Shown here one piece after another: positions 1 through 8,182 of a stretch of DNA of 20,000 nt (the first letter of the stretch is position 1; every line of letters begins with the position of its first letter). This DNA comes from Monoplex corrugatus (taxonomy: Eukaryota > Mollusca > Gastropoda > Littorinimorpha > Ranellidae). The DNA is taken from positions 31,811,167 to 31,831,166 of the forward strand of contig JAPXFY010000026.1 of NCBI GenBank assembly GCA_030674185.1. The letters are read 5' to 3'. The translations under genes and the position numbers were made by a program. The notes beneath the pieces are model-generated. The model had not been told where the DNA came from. It saw only the letters and a list, made by a program, of their open reading frames with translations, and did not search any database.

Positions 1-373
1 TTTGCTTTCATGGCTGACAATGCAGGATGCTGGCATGTAGGGTGAGGAAGTCAAAGGGTTAAGTTTTGCTTTGCTTTCATGGCTGACAATGCAAGATGCT
101 GGCATGTAGGGTGAGGAAGTCAAAGGGTTAAGTTTTTGCTTTGCTTTCATGGCTGACAATGCAAGATGCTGGCATGTAGGGTGAGGAAGTCAAAGGGTTA
201 AGTTTTTGCTTTGCTTTCATGGCTCCTTTGACTCCCTCGCCCTATCTACCAGCATTCTGCATTTTAACCCTTTGACTCCTTCCCCTATCTGCCAGCACTT
301 TGCATTGTCGGCCATGATAGCAAAGCAAAAAAAGTAACCCTTTCACTCCCTTGCACGAAAATGAAAGGGTTAA
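1..373. repeat. TTAA-bounded ~70-bp repeat cluster, direct then inverted
   Basis: Direct units end in TCAAAGGGTTAAG, with TTAA at 59, 128 and 198, giving a spacing of 69-70 bp. Each unit carries TTTGCTTTCATGGCTGACAA and GATGCTGGCATGTAGGG. From about 225 the orientation flips: 225-263 is a partial and 264-330 a fuller reverse-complement unit, opening with TTAACCCTTTGACTCC. A short hairpin ends the cluster: AACCCTTTCA (336-345) pairs with TGAAAGGGTT (362-371) and runs into a TTAA at 370-373. TTAA next to CCCTTTGA/CCCTTTCA ends is what piggyBac-type transposons and their small non-autonomous derivatives often show. No transposase is present, so that assignment is an inference. Confidence 0.75.
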
Positions 374-714
374 GTTCTTGCAGCTGGTGAATGGGGTGCA
401 TTATTCAGGTCTCTTAGCAACCACACTGGTTGTGGGTTCAGATTATTTTTATCTATTCATTTACTTTATCAATTTATTTCAGTCACTTAATACATTATTT
501 GATGATGGTGGTTGTGGTGGTGGTGGTGGTGTGGTGGAAGCGGATTATGGGTGTGGTGTGGCTGGGACGTACATGCACATTTACTTTTATATAATTTTAT
601 TTTATTTACGACACTGGAGTTTATTCTACATGGTATGTGCATTTTAATGCCAATATTTTACGTGTTTTTGTGTTGCATTCTTGTGGAAGACCACAATCTT
701 ATTTCTCTTTTGGA
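374..714. other. Unassigned AT-rich sequence with TGG-rich patch
   Basis: There is no credible coding frame or known element. A patch at about 500-536 is made of TGG/TGTGG triplets. The rest is AT-rich DNA with no repeats visible inside this copy. The same sequence recurs at 6602-6942. Confidence 0.6.
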
Positions 715-749
715 TATAATCAAGTTGACAACTTTGATCTCTTTGCCTT

Positions 750-790
<41 letters not shown>

Positions 791-870
791 TGTCTGCCTA
801 TATAATCAAGTTGACAACTTTGATCTCTCTGCCTGCCTGCCTGCTTGCCTGCCTGCCTGTCTCCCTGCAT
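715..870. repeat. Duplicated 28-bp palindromic module plus CCTG arrays
   Basis: The sequence at 715-742 recurs at 801-828 (spacing 86 bp). It contains AAGTTGACAACTT, which is palindromic around its central A. Each module is followed by a CCTG/CTGC tetranucleotide array, at about 746-799 and 829-870. The open frames across this stretch encode only CLPACLPA-type runs and come from the tetranucleotide repeat. Confidence 0.85.
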
Positions 871-1228
871 GTCTGTCTTCTGAAATGTGCATATCAATTA
901 GTCTGTTTATCAGTCTGTTTGCATGTCCCTGTTCAATGGGAGCTCACTCTGCGGTCGCACGCTTTACGTGGGAACTCGTCCATGATAATTAATCTCCCCC
1001 ACCAGCGAGTTTCAAGCTTGTATGCGCGTCCTTGCGTGCAGTCGCTGCACCGGAATTTCTTGCCGTTAACTTTTACGTTTCAACCATCCGTAACATTCCA
1101 TTAACTTGGTAACAAAAACAAGTAATGAACGTAATAAATGGAGAACAAAGGTTCTTGTCGCACCTTTGCTGACATGCTTGCACTCTTCTCTGTCTTCCGT
1201 TTTTTTCTCTTTGTCTCTCTCACTTTTA
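871..1228. other. Unassigned sequence of moderate complexity
   Basis: Ordinary-complexity DNA with no repeats. Open frames run through it but none shows a recognisable domain. The 935-1090 part is richer in CpG than its surroundings. The same sequence recurs at 7099-7458. Confidence 0.5.
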
Positions 1229-1267
1229 GCACACACACACAAACATACACAAACACGAACACGAACA

Positions 1268-1317
<50 letters not shown>

Positions 1318-1323
1318 ACACCA

Positions 1324-1355
<32 letters not shown>

Positions 1356-1374
1356 GTCTGTCTGTCTGTCTGTC
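1229..1374. repeat. Compound CA, CT and TCTG microsatellite
   Basis: The tract starts with imperfect ACAC and AACACG units, passes into pure CA up to about 1318, then CT (about 1325-1347), then TCTG units to 1374. The 1375-1470 linker to the next CT tract holds nothing I recognise. Confidence 0.97.
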
Positions 1375-1466
1375 TTATATAGAATGTGCTATCTGTTATT
1401 TCATTCTTCTTATAAGCACCCCTTCAGTAGGGGCTATGGCATTTCTTGAATAAAATTCTTAAGTGT

Positions 1467-1470
<4 letters not shown>

Positions 1471-1526
<56 letters not shown>

Positions 1527-1541
1527 TCTCCTCTCTCTCCA
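1471..1541. repeat. CT microsatellite
   Basis: A nearly pure CT dinucleotide tract with minor interruptions near its right end. The matching tract in copy B (about 7697-7752) is shorter and interrupted differently. Confidence 0.97.
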
Positions 1542-1588
1542 GTGGTCTGTTACAACACCCAACCAGTCAACTTATTGTTACTGTTGTT

Positions 1589-1970
1589 GAAGCCCAGTAG
1601 ACTGCAACAGCCATGTCAGGGATAGAACCATCTCATAATATACACCATATCTCACTGGAGAGAAAAAAAAAAGACCTGGAAAAGAAAATTTAATACACAC
1701 ATCAATGAATTCGCGCACATAGTCTAAGGATATGCCCCTGGCGTTGACCACTCCGTTCAATTTATCAATCAGGGGATTCAAAAAAATCAAACCTGAATGC
1801 AAATATGAACGTAATTCAGGGCACTAAGACATAATAAAAAACGGGCCTAAATTACCTAAAACTGCCTTGCACATCACATTTCCTTAGAGCCAAAAATACA
1901 CTCAATACATGTATCCAATATCAATCCCAATATAAAGTATAGAAGTCTTTATAGAACACATGCAGATGAA
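1589..1970. repeat. Unclassified dispersed repeat block, version 1
   Basis: The block starts GAAGCCCAG and contains CATCAATGAATTCGCGC, CCACTCCGT and ATACATGTA. It aligns, with clear divergence, to 2799-3150 in the same copy, and it recurs almost unchanged in copy B. This shows an old duplication nested inside the recent one. No coding frame or known transposon end was recognised, so the family is unknown. Confidence 0.75.
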
Positions 1971-2256
1971 CGAACCAGCAAGGCAAAAAAAATGATAGGA
2001 AGAAATAACAGAAAGGAAAAGAGCAAGGAAGAAACAAAGAGAGTGACAGAAAAGAGGAAATTTCTAGGACAGAATTTCCAAGGAGTGGGGATACTATTTA
2101 TTCTGAAAGAGCGACCCAGCAAGGCAAAAAAAAAAGAAGATAAGAAGAAATGACAGAAAGCAAAGGAGCAAGTAGAAACAAAGAGAGTAACAGAAAAGAG
2201 AAAATTTCTAGGACAGAATTTCCAAGGACTGGGGATACTATCTATACTGAAAGAGC
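1971..2256. repeat. 141-bp minisatellite, two units
   Basis: Units begin CGAACCAGCAAGGCAAAA at 1971 and CGACCCAGCAAGGCAAAA at 2112, a period of 141 bp. Each carries AACAAAGAGAGTGACAG (or AGTAACAG) and AATTTCCAAGGA followed by GGGGATACTAT. Copy B has three units. A related diverged unit lies at about 3160-3285, without an adjacent second unit. Confidence 0.9.
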
Positions 2257-2360
2257 CTCCGCGCCCCAAAAGGTGGAAAAAGCAGCTTGATATAATGTTT
2301 ACTGAGTAACAGTAAGCAGACACAGACAGACAGACAGAAGACGTAACAGAAATGGATGAA

Positions 2361-2479
2361 CTTCAGTTCAGTTTCAGTGTACTGGAAATAGCGTCTCATC
2401 TCGAATAAAGCCATAGCAATGACCCATGGTGATGCCACTGACACATTATGTAGAAGATACGGAAGCGACACGGAAAGCC
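2361..2479 (+). mobile_element. SINE-like element head, plus strand
   Basis: The segment starts with CTTCAGTTCAGTTTCAGTG, then has ATAGCGTCTCA and GAATAAAGCC, and leads into CCTTAAGT. The same order of blocks, diverged, appears in reverse complement at 4479-4634, which defines a dispersed element. The GTTTCAGTTTCAG head followed by GCGTC resembles a short retroposon I remember from gastropod transcripts. I see no clear Pol III A/B boxes, so the SINE call rests on its size, dispersal and that resemblance. This copy has single-base changes relative to 8722-8850. Confidence 0.55.
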
Positions 2480-2732
2480 TTAAGTCGTACACAAACCTGG
2501 ATGCGCTGCAAAGTCTTGAGGTTCTAAGTCTGCACACAAACCTATGCGCTGGCAAAGGTCCTTGAGGTCCTGCCTTAAGTCTGCACACAAACCCTATGCC
2601 CCTGGCCAAAGGTCTTGAGGTCCTGCCTTAAGTCTGCACACAAACCCTATGCGCTGGTAAAAGGTCTTGAGGTCCTGCCTTAAGTATGCACACAAACCCT
2701 ATGCGCTGGTAAAAGGTCTTGAGGTCCTGCCT
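2480..2732. repeat. 51/52-bp minisatellite, about 5 units
   Basis: Units start TTAAGTCTGCACACAAACCC and continue CTATGCGCTGG and GGTCTTGAGGTCCTGC. Starts are near 2480, 2524, 2575, 2628 and 2680. The first two units are damaged, with missing or swapped bases. A single diverged monomer is part of the inverted SINE-like copy at 4479-4634, so this array appears to be an expanded piece of that element. Confidence 0.93.
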
Positions 2733-2798
2733 ACAATATTGCTCCTAAAATCTAGTCTCTAATATTGCTCAAAATGTTATTTATGTAAATTTTGTTTT

Positions 2799-3290
2799 AA
2801 AGCCCAGCCAGCTGCGTAGAGCCATATCAGGGCTATAACCGTTTCAAAATATACACAATACTTCAACAGGGGGAAAAAAGGAAAAGAAAATTTAAGTACA
2901 CACATCAATGAATTCGCGCGCACAATCTAAGGAGATTCCCAAGGCATTGACCCACTCCGTCCAATACATCAAAAAGGCGATTTAAAAAAACATACCTGAA
3001 TACAAATTTAAACATAACTAAGGATACCGAAACATATTTTAAAAAAAGGGCCTAAATTACCGAAAATTTCTTCCGCGTGTCTCATATCCCTAGAGCCAAA
3101 AATGCACTTAATACATGTACCCAATTATCAACGCTAAGAGAAAGTAGGTAATAAAAAAAAAAAGAGAAATGACAGAAAGCAAAGGAACAAGACAGAAACA
3201 AAGAGAGTGACAGAAAAGAGGACATTTCTAGCACAGAATTTCCAGAAGGTGGGGATACTGTTTATACTGAAATAGCTCCCGGCATCCCCC
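2799..3290. repeat. Unclassified dispersed repeat block, version 2
   Basis: Diverged relative of 1589-2256, sharing AAGCCCAG at its start, CATCAATGAATTCGCGC, CCACTCCGTCCAAT, ATACATGTACCCAAT, and at the end one unit of the 141-bp repeat (AACAAAGAGAGTGACAG). Together with version 1 it flanks the SINE-derived minisatellite on both sides. Confidence 0.75.
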
Positions 3291-3310
3291 ACGGGGGGGG
3301 GGGGGGGGGG
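3283..3310 (+). repeat. Homopolymer G run with adjacent C run
   Basis: CATCCCCCAC is followed by 18 uninterrupted G residues (3293-3310). In copy B the run is split by a T (9967-9982). It could form a G-quadruplex or a C/G hairpin, and it is also an expected site of sequencing-length error. Confidence 0.9.
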
Positions 3311-3524
3311 ATGTCAAAAAGTTATGCTGAAAACACATAATCAAATTTAAGAAGCAGAATAGCTCATTGAATAAATGAAATTTCTATTGCTTAATGAAAT
3401 ATGTCTTTAGGATTCCTGGACCACAACAGAAATAATCGCTTCCCTAACCTGTCAGCTCCGCTCATGCACATCTTAACATGGCAACCACTGCACTTTATTT
3501 CCACACGCAAATATTTTGTTTTAG

Positions 3525-3529
3525 CCTCT

Positions 3530-3582
<53 letters not shown>

Positions 3583-3745
3583 TGTGTGTGTTGTGTGTGT
3601 TTGTGTTTTTTTTGTGTTTGTGAGTGTGTATGCGTGCGTGTGCGTGTGCATGTGTGTGTGTGTGTTTGTGTGTGTGTATGTGTGTGTGTGTTTATGCGTG
3701 TGTTTGTGCGTGCGTTCGTGTGTGTGTTTGTGTGTGTGTGTGTGG
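3525..3745. repeat. CT tract followed by GT-rich tract
   Basis: CT dinucleotides run to about 3579, then TG/TGTT/TGCG units to about 3745. The 3311-3524 stretch before it is unassigned and shows no repeats. Confidence 0.96.
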
Positions 3746-4059
3746 CAAATTTATTTTCACAATAGCAGTGGGGATTATATCATCTTGTTTTTACATTTTC
3801 CCAAATGCGGAAGTGATCTGTTCCGTTTCCATTTCGGGATTTACAGGGCCTTCACACATGAAGCGCAGACCTGTCTCGTCATTCCGTGATGCAGAGATAC
3901 GTTTTGTTTTTGTTTGTTTGTTTCTTTCTTTCTTTGTTTCTTTGTTTGTTTTTTCGTCTCCTTTCAAGGATTTATAATCCATTTTCAATTCAGCTCCCTT
4001 CCCTTAAATTTACTCCTTTCATTTAAAGATTTACACTGGCTCTGCAAATCGGTGCAGTC
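3746..4059. other. Unassigned AT-rich sequence with T-rich patch
   Basis: No repeats except a TTTG/TTTC-rich patch at about 3902-3955. No supportable gene. Recurs at about 10400-10714. Confidence 0.55.
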
Positions 4060-4061
4060 AC

Positions 4062-4160
<99 letters not shown>

Positions 4161-4253
4161 GCACACACACACACACACACATACGCGCACACACTCACAC
4201 ACACCGTCTATTATCACTCATAGTGAAAAGACATTAAATCAAAGAACGAACGA

Positions 4254-4337
<84 letters not shown>

Positions 4338-4356
4338 ACACACACACACACACAGA

Positions 4357-4414
<58 letters not shown>

Positions 4415-4418
4415 TCAC
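4060..4418. repeat. Two long CA arrays around a 49-bp unique spacer
   Basis: Array one runs from 4060 to about 4204 with CG-containing variants near its end. The spacer 4205-4253 includes TTATCACTCATAG. Array two runs from 4254 to about 4410 and ends TCACTCAC. The alternating purine-pyrimidine composition can adopt Z-form DNA. Confidence 0.97.
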
Positions 4419-4478
4419 TTCTCCGATTGCAGACAAATATCCCATGATTTCATTAATTTTCAGTCACTGCGGTTTGAC

Positions 4479-4634
4479 CAAATCTTGAGGACCTGGCCAG
4501 CTCATGGGTTTATGTGTAGGCTTAAGGCTTGTGCCACGGTCACCATATACGCGGCAACCTGTGACGTTAGTGCATAATTATGGAATTCGTTCCGCGCGCG
4601 GAGACGTCATCTTGAGAAACTGAAACTGAAACTG
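4479..4634 (-). mobile_element. SINE-like element, inverted, single-monomer copy
   Basis: Read on the minus strand it starts CAGTTTCAGTTTCAGTTTCT, then GACGTCTCC, ATTCCATAATTATGC, GGCACAAGCCTTAAG, CACATAAACCCATG, AGCTGG and CCTCAAG. These blocks occur in the same order as in the plus-strand element at 2361-2732 and 8722-9418. Here the AGCCTTAAG...CTCAAG segment exists once, which looks like the unexpanded state of the 52-bp minisatellite. Confidence 0.6.
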
Positions 4635-4934
4635 GTTGTTTATGCTTTCTTCTGTGTTGTTTTCGTTGTTCGTGTTTTCTCCAATCTAAAGATTTGTCTG
4701 CTCCACCCCCCTCCCCCACACACCCCACCCCACACCCCGATTTAAAGACTTAAATTCTTTCATTACAAAAACATTTACGCTGGCTCACATTTTAACCGGT
4801 ATCTTTAAATCAAAGACGATGCATGTAAATACCAGGATAATTTGCAGTTGTGATTTTTTTTCTGAATAAATCGGCGAATGCCGTTGGAAAATGTAAAACA
4901 ATGCTTCCATACATCCATTTCTTTTTGTTTTTAG
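4635..4934. other. Unassigned sequence with C-rich patch
   Basis: Contains a C-rich patch at about 4701-4738 (CCACCCC-type units) and otherwise AT-rich DNA. The matching copy B stretch has small length changes in the C-rich patch and the T run. No gene is supported. Confidence 0.5.
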
Positions 4935-4953
4935 GACTCCGTGGCCTCTGTGG

Positions 4954-4993
4954 CCTTGGTAGACTGCAAGTGAGTGTGGAATGTGTGTGTGCG

Positions 4994-5033
<40 letters not shown>

Positions 5034-5312
5034 GTGTGTGTGTGTGTGTTTGTTTGTGTGTGTGTGTGTGTGTGCTTGTGTGTGTGTTTGTTTGTGTGTG
5101 TGTGAGTGTGTGCGTGCACGTGTGTGCGTGTGCATGTGCGTGCGTGCGTGTGTGTGAGTGTGTGTGCGTATGTGTGCGTGCGTGCATGGTACACTGCAAG
5201 TGAGTGTGGAATATGCGTGTGTGCGGTGTGTATATGCCTGCGCAGGCGTGCATGTGTGTGTGTGTGCATGTGGACATGTGTGCATGCTTGTGTGCGTGTG
5301 TGTGTGTGTATT
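4954..5312. repeat. GT-rich tract with an internal duplication
   Basis: TG dinucleotides with TGCG, TGTT and TGCA variants. The phrase ACTGCAAGTGAGTGTGGAAT near 4963 recurs near 5190, followed each time by a GTGCGGTGT motif, so the tract contains a duplicated module. CGCAGGCGTGCATG near 5240 adds CpG-rich variation. Confidence 0.95.
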
Positions 5313-5420
5313 TTATTGTATTTGCTTTAAAATTGTGGTTGGCACTGGGAAGCAGATGTATTGCATTTCATTTCAGGTTTAGAGATAATAACGTATTTCG
5401 AACTAAACTGAACTGAACAG

Positions 5421-5625
5421 TATTGTATTGTATTGTATTGTATTGTGTTGCATTGTGTTGCATCGTATTGTATTGTATTGCATTGTATTGTATTGTGTTG
5501 TATTGTATTGTATTGCATTGCATGGTATAGTATTGTATTGCATTGTACAGTACTGCACTGCATTGTATTGTATTGCACTGCACTATATCGCATTGTATTG
5601 CATTGTATTGCACTATATTGTATTG
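5421..5625. repeat. TATTG pentanucleotide array, copy A
   Basis: Pentamers of TATTG with CATTG, TGTTG and CACTG variants. It is preceded by ACTGAACTGAAC and ends abruptly where the retrotransposon fragment begins. Copy B continues for about 400 bp past the equivalent point. The frames that stay open across it encode only YCIVL-type repeats. Confidence 0.96.
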
Positions 5626-6405
5626 TGTGCGTGTGGAAGGAGATTCACCACCAAACGCGGCATGAAGATCCACAGGACAAAAATGGGCTGTTTGAAGACA
5701 CATACGAACCAGCAGCAGCGCACTGCGATAGCAGGTGAGACGTTGGATGACCAAGGCCAGGATTTAAACCATAGTGCCAAGGACATCCACGCTGACGGTT
5801 CTGATGCGGATTTTGCACAAGCTCTTAACGCCAAACGTGGAAAACTCAATTTGCCGCCTGCCGGTGCAAAAGAACAATGGGAGAAATTAGATGAGGAACT
5901 TGTCCTTAAGCTGAATGCGCTAATAGGGAACAGTACGCTGGAACACAAACTTGACACATACGGAGACATCATATACTCTATCTGCAGGGACACTTATGGA
6001 GTGAAGCAGCCAAAGACAAAAACGCCTCCCCAGAAATCCAGAAGACAGCAACAGATGGAGAGCATCCGGAGGGAGAAAAGGAAGCTTAAAAAGCGAATGA
6101 AAACTGCCTCAGAATTCGAGAAGCAAGGGCTCCTGGAACTCTGGAAAGATCTGAAGGCCAAACACAATGCTCTCAGCAAAGTGGAATCAGCAAGGCGAAG
6201 AAAGAGCAAAAAGAAGAAGACTCAAGATCGTTTCTTCAAAGATCCCTTTGACTTTGCAAGAAAGCTGTTTGAACAACCCAAATCAGGGACTCTCACAGTG
6301 GGCAAGGAAACCCTAGAGCAGCATCTCAGGGAAACATATTCCGATTCTCAGCGCGAGGCACCACTTGAAATCCAAAATCTGGTTTGGCCTGATGCTGGCA
6401 TGTAG
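5626..6405 (+). pseudogene. Truncated non-LTR retrotransposon protein fragment
   Basis: An open frame of about 255 codons that carries real coding character, unlike everything around it. It begins inside a zinc finger: CGRRFTTKRGMKIHRTKMGC supplies one Cys, the His and a final Cys (C-x12-H-x5-C). The partner Cys lies at the junction with x1 rather than the usual x2 spacing, so the finger is broken. An acidic linker follows (residues about 30-130), then a strongly basic, helix-prone region (KSRRQQQMESIRREKRKLKK; later RRRKSKKKKTQDRFF), then FFKDPFDFARKLFEQPKSG and HLRETYSDSQREAP. In full-length elements of this kind, which I recall from coral and mollusc genomes, the reverse transcriptase domain comes next. 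Here the frame runs from LVWP directly into the TTAA-repeat motif, which adds DAGM and a stop at 6403-6405. No start codon of its own is visible; the ATG upstream lies in the TATTG array. There are no internal stops or frameshifts. I infer an R2-like or related zinc-finger LINE; the clade is uncertain. Not functional as it stands. Confidence 0.82.
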
Positions 6406-6601
6406 GGTGAGGAAGTCAAAGGGTTAAGTTTTTGCTTTGCTTTCATGGCTCCCTTTGACTCCCTCGCCCTATCTACCAGCATTCTGCATTTTAACCCTTT
6501 GACTCCTTCCCCCTATCTGCCAGCACTTTGCATTGTCGGCCATGATAGCAAAGCAAAAAAAGTAACCCTTTCACTCCCTTGCACGAAAATGAAAGGGTTA
6601 A
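6391..6601. repeat. TTAA-bounded repeat cluster, copy B
   Basis: One direct unit end (TCAAAGGGTTAAG, TTAA at 6424-6427), then inverted units opening TTAACCCTTTGACTCC at 6491, and the same small hairpin AACCCTTTCA/TGAAAGGGTT ending with TTAA at 6598-6601. The next 340 bp match the unassigned stretch at 374-714. Confidence 0.8.
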
Positions 6602-6942
6602 GTTCTTGCAGCTGGTGAATGGGGTGCATTATTCAGGTCTCTTAGCAACCACACTGGTTGTGGGTTCAGATTATTTTTATCTATTCATTTACTTTATCAA
6701 TTTATTTCAGTCACTTAATACATTATTTGATGATGGTGGTTGTGGTGGTGGTGGTGGTGTGGTGGAAGCGGATTATGGGTGTGGTGTGGCTGGGACGTAC
6801 ATGCACATTTACTTTTATATAATTTTATTTTATTTACGACACTGGAGTTTATTCTACATGGTATGTGCATTTTAATGCCAATATTTTACGTGTTTTTGTG
6901 TTGCATTCTTGTGGAAGACCACAATCTTATTTCTCTTTTGGA

Positions 6943-6977
6943 TATAATCAAGTTGACAACTTTGATCTCTTTGCCTT

Positions 6978-7018
<41 letters not shown>

Positions 7019-7098
7019 TGTCTGCCTATATAATCAAGTTGACAACTTTGATCTCTCTGCCTGCCTGCCTGCTTGCCTGCCTGCCTGTCTCCCTGCAT
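6943..7098. repeat. Palindromic module pair and CCTG arrays, copy B
   Basis: The 28-bp module with AAGTTGACAACTT sits at 6943-6970 and 7029-7056, 86 bp apart as in copy A, each followed by CCTG units. The sequence from 7099 to 7458 matches the unassigned 871-1228. Confidence 0.85.
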
Positions 7099-7458
7099 GT
7101 CTGTCTTCTGAAATGTGCATATCAATTAGTCTGTTTATCAGTCTGTTTGCATGTCCCTGTTCAATGGGAGCTCACTCTGCGGTCGCACGCTTTACGTGGG
7201 AACTCGTCCATGATAATTAATCTCCCCCACCAGCGAGTTTCAAGCTTGTATGCGCGTCCTTGCGTGCAGTCGCTGCACCGGAATTTCTTGCCGTTAACTT
7301 TTACGTTTCAACCATCCGTAACATTCCATTAACTTGGTAACAAAAACAAGTAATGAACGTAATAAATGGAGAACAAAGGTTCTTGTCGCACCTTTGCTGA
7401 CATGCTTGCACTCTTCTCTGTCTTCCGTTTTTTTCTCTTTGTCTCTCTCACTTTTAGC

Positions 7459-7495
7459 ACACACACACAAACATACACAAACACGAACACGAACA

Positions 7496-7552
<57 letters not shown>

Positions 7553-7601
7553 TCTCTCTCTCTCTCTCTCTCTTTCTGTCTGTCTGTCTGTCTGTCTGTC
7601 T
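7459..7601. repeat. Compound CA, CT and TCTG microsatellite, copy B
   Basis: Same structure as 1229-1374, with a CA tract that passes directly into CT without the CACACCACACCA interruption found in copy A. Confidence 0.97.
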
Positions 7602-7693
7602 TATATAGAATGTGCTATCTGGTTATTTCATTCTTCTTATAAGCACCCCTTCAGTAGGGGCTATGGCATTTCTTGAATAAAATTCTTAAGTGT

Positions 7694-7696
<3 letters not shown>

Positions 7697-7730
<34 letters not shown>

Positions 7731-7752
7731 CTCTCTCTCTCTCTCTCTCTCC
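7697..7752. repeat. CT microsatellite, copy B
   Basis: Equivalent of 1471-1541, shorter, with an internal TATCCC interruption. Confidence 0.96.
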
Positions 7753-7800
7753 AGTGGTCTGTTACAACACCCAACCAGTCAACTTATTGTTACTGTTGTT

Positions 7801-8182
7801 GAAGCCCAGTAGACTGCAACAGCCATGTCAGGGATAGAACCATCTCATAATATACACCATATCTCACTGGAGAGAAAAAAAAAAGACCTGGAAAAGAAAA
7901 TTTAATACACACATCAATGAATTCGCGCACATAGTCTAAGGATATGCCCCTGGCGTTGACCACTCCGTTCAATTTATCAATCAGGGGATTCAAAAAAATC
8001 AAACCTGAATGCAAATATGAACGTAATTCAGGGCACTAAGACATATATAAAAACGGGCCTAAATTACCTAAAACTGCCTTGCACATCACATTTCCTTAGA
8101 GCCAAAAATACACTCAATACATGTATCCAATATCAATCCCAATATAAAGTATAGAAGTCTTTATAGAACACATGCAGATGAA
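7801..8182. repeat. Unclassified repeat block, version 1, copy B
   Basis: Starts GAAGCCCAGTAGACTGC. Near-identical to 1589-1970, and diverged from the version 2 block at 9473-9835 in the same copy. Confidence 0.75.

Larger units (their letters stand above)
165..5625 (+). repeat. Segmental duplication, copy A
   Basis: This block is repeated in the same orientation at 6391-12262. The shared sequence starts in the GATGCTGGCATGTAGGG motif and ends in the TATTG array at CACTATATTGTATTG. Single-copy stretches agree base for base over long runs, for example 351-650 with 6579-6878. Differences cluster in microsatellites and minisatellites. The offset grows from 6226 at the left end to 6637 at the right end, mainly because copy B has more units of the 141-bp and 52-bp arrays and copy A has longer CA/CT tracts in places. 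Tandem duplication or assembly of two haplotypes end to end would both give this picture. Confidence 0.93.

Noticed and set aside
1229..1374. Histidine/threonine or cysteine/valine-rich proteins across CA and GT tracts throughout the window
   Set aside because: Dinucleotide repeats leave frames open on both strands. No domain or conserved start is present.
1348..1374. TCTG repeats and other CT tracts as splice acceptor or polypyrimidine regulatory elements
   Set aside because: They are length-variable microsatellites, and no exon borders can be shown.
4479..4634. tRNA gene within the SINE-like element
   Set aside because: No convincing cloverleaf or clear A and B box pair was found by eye; divergence is high.
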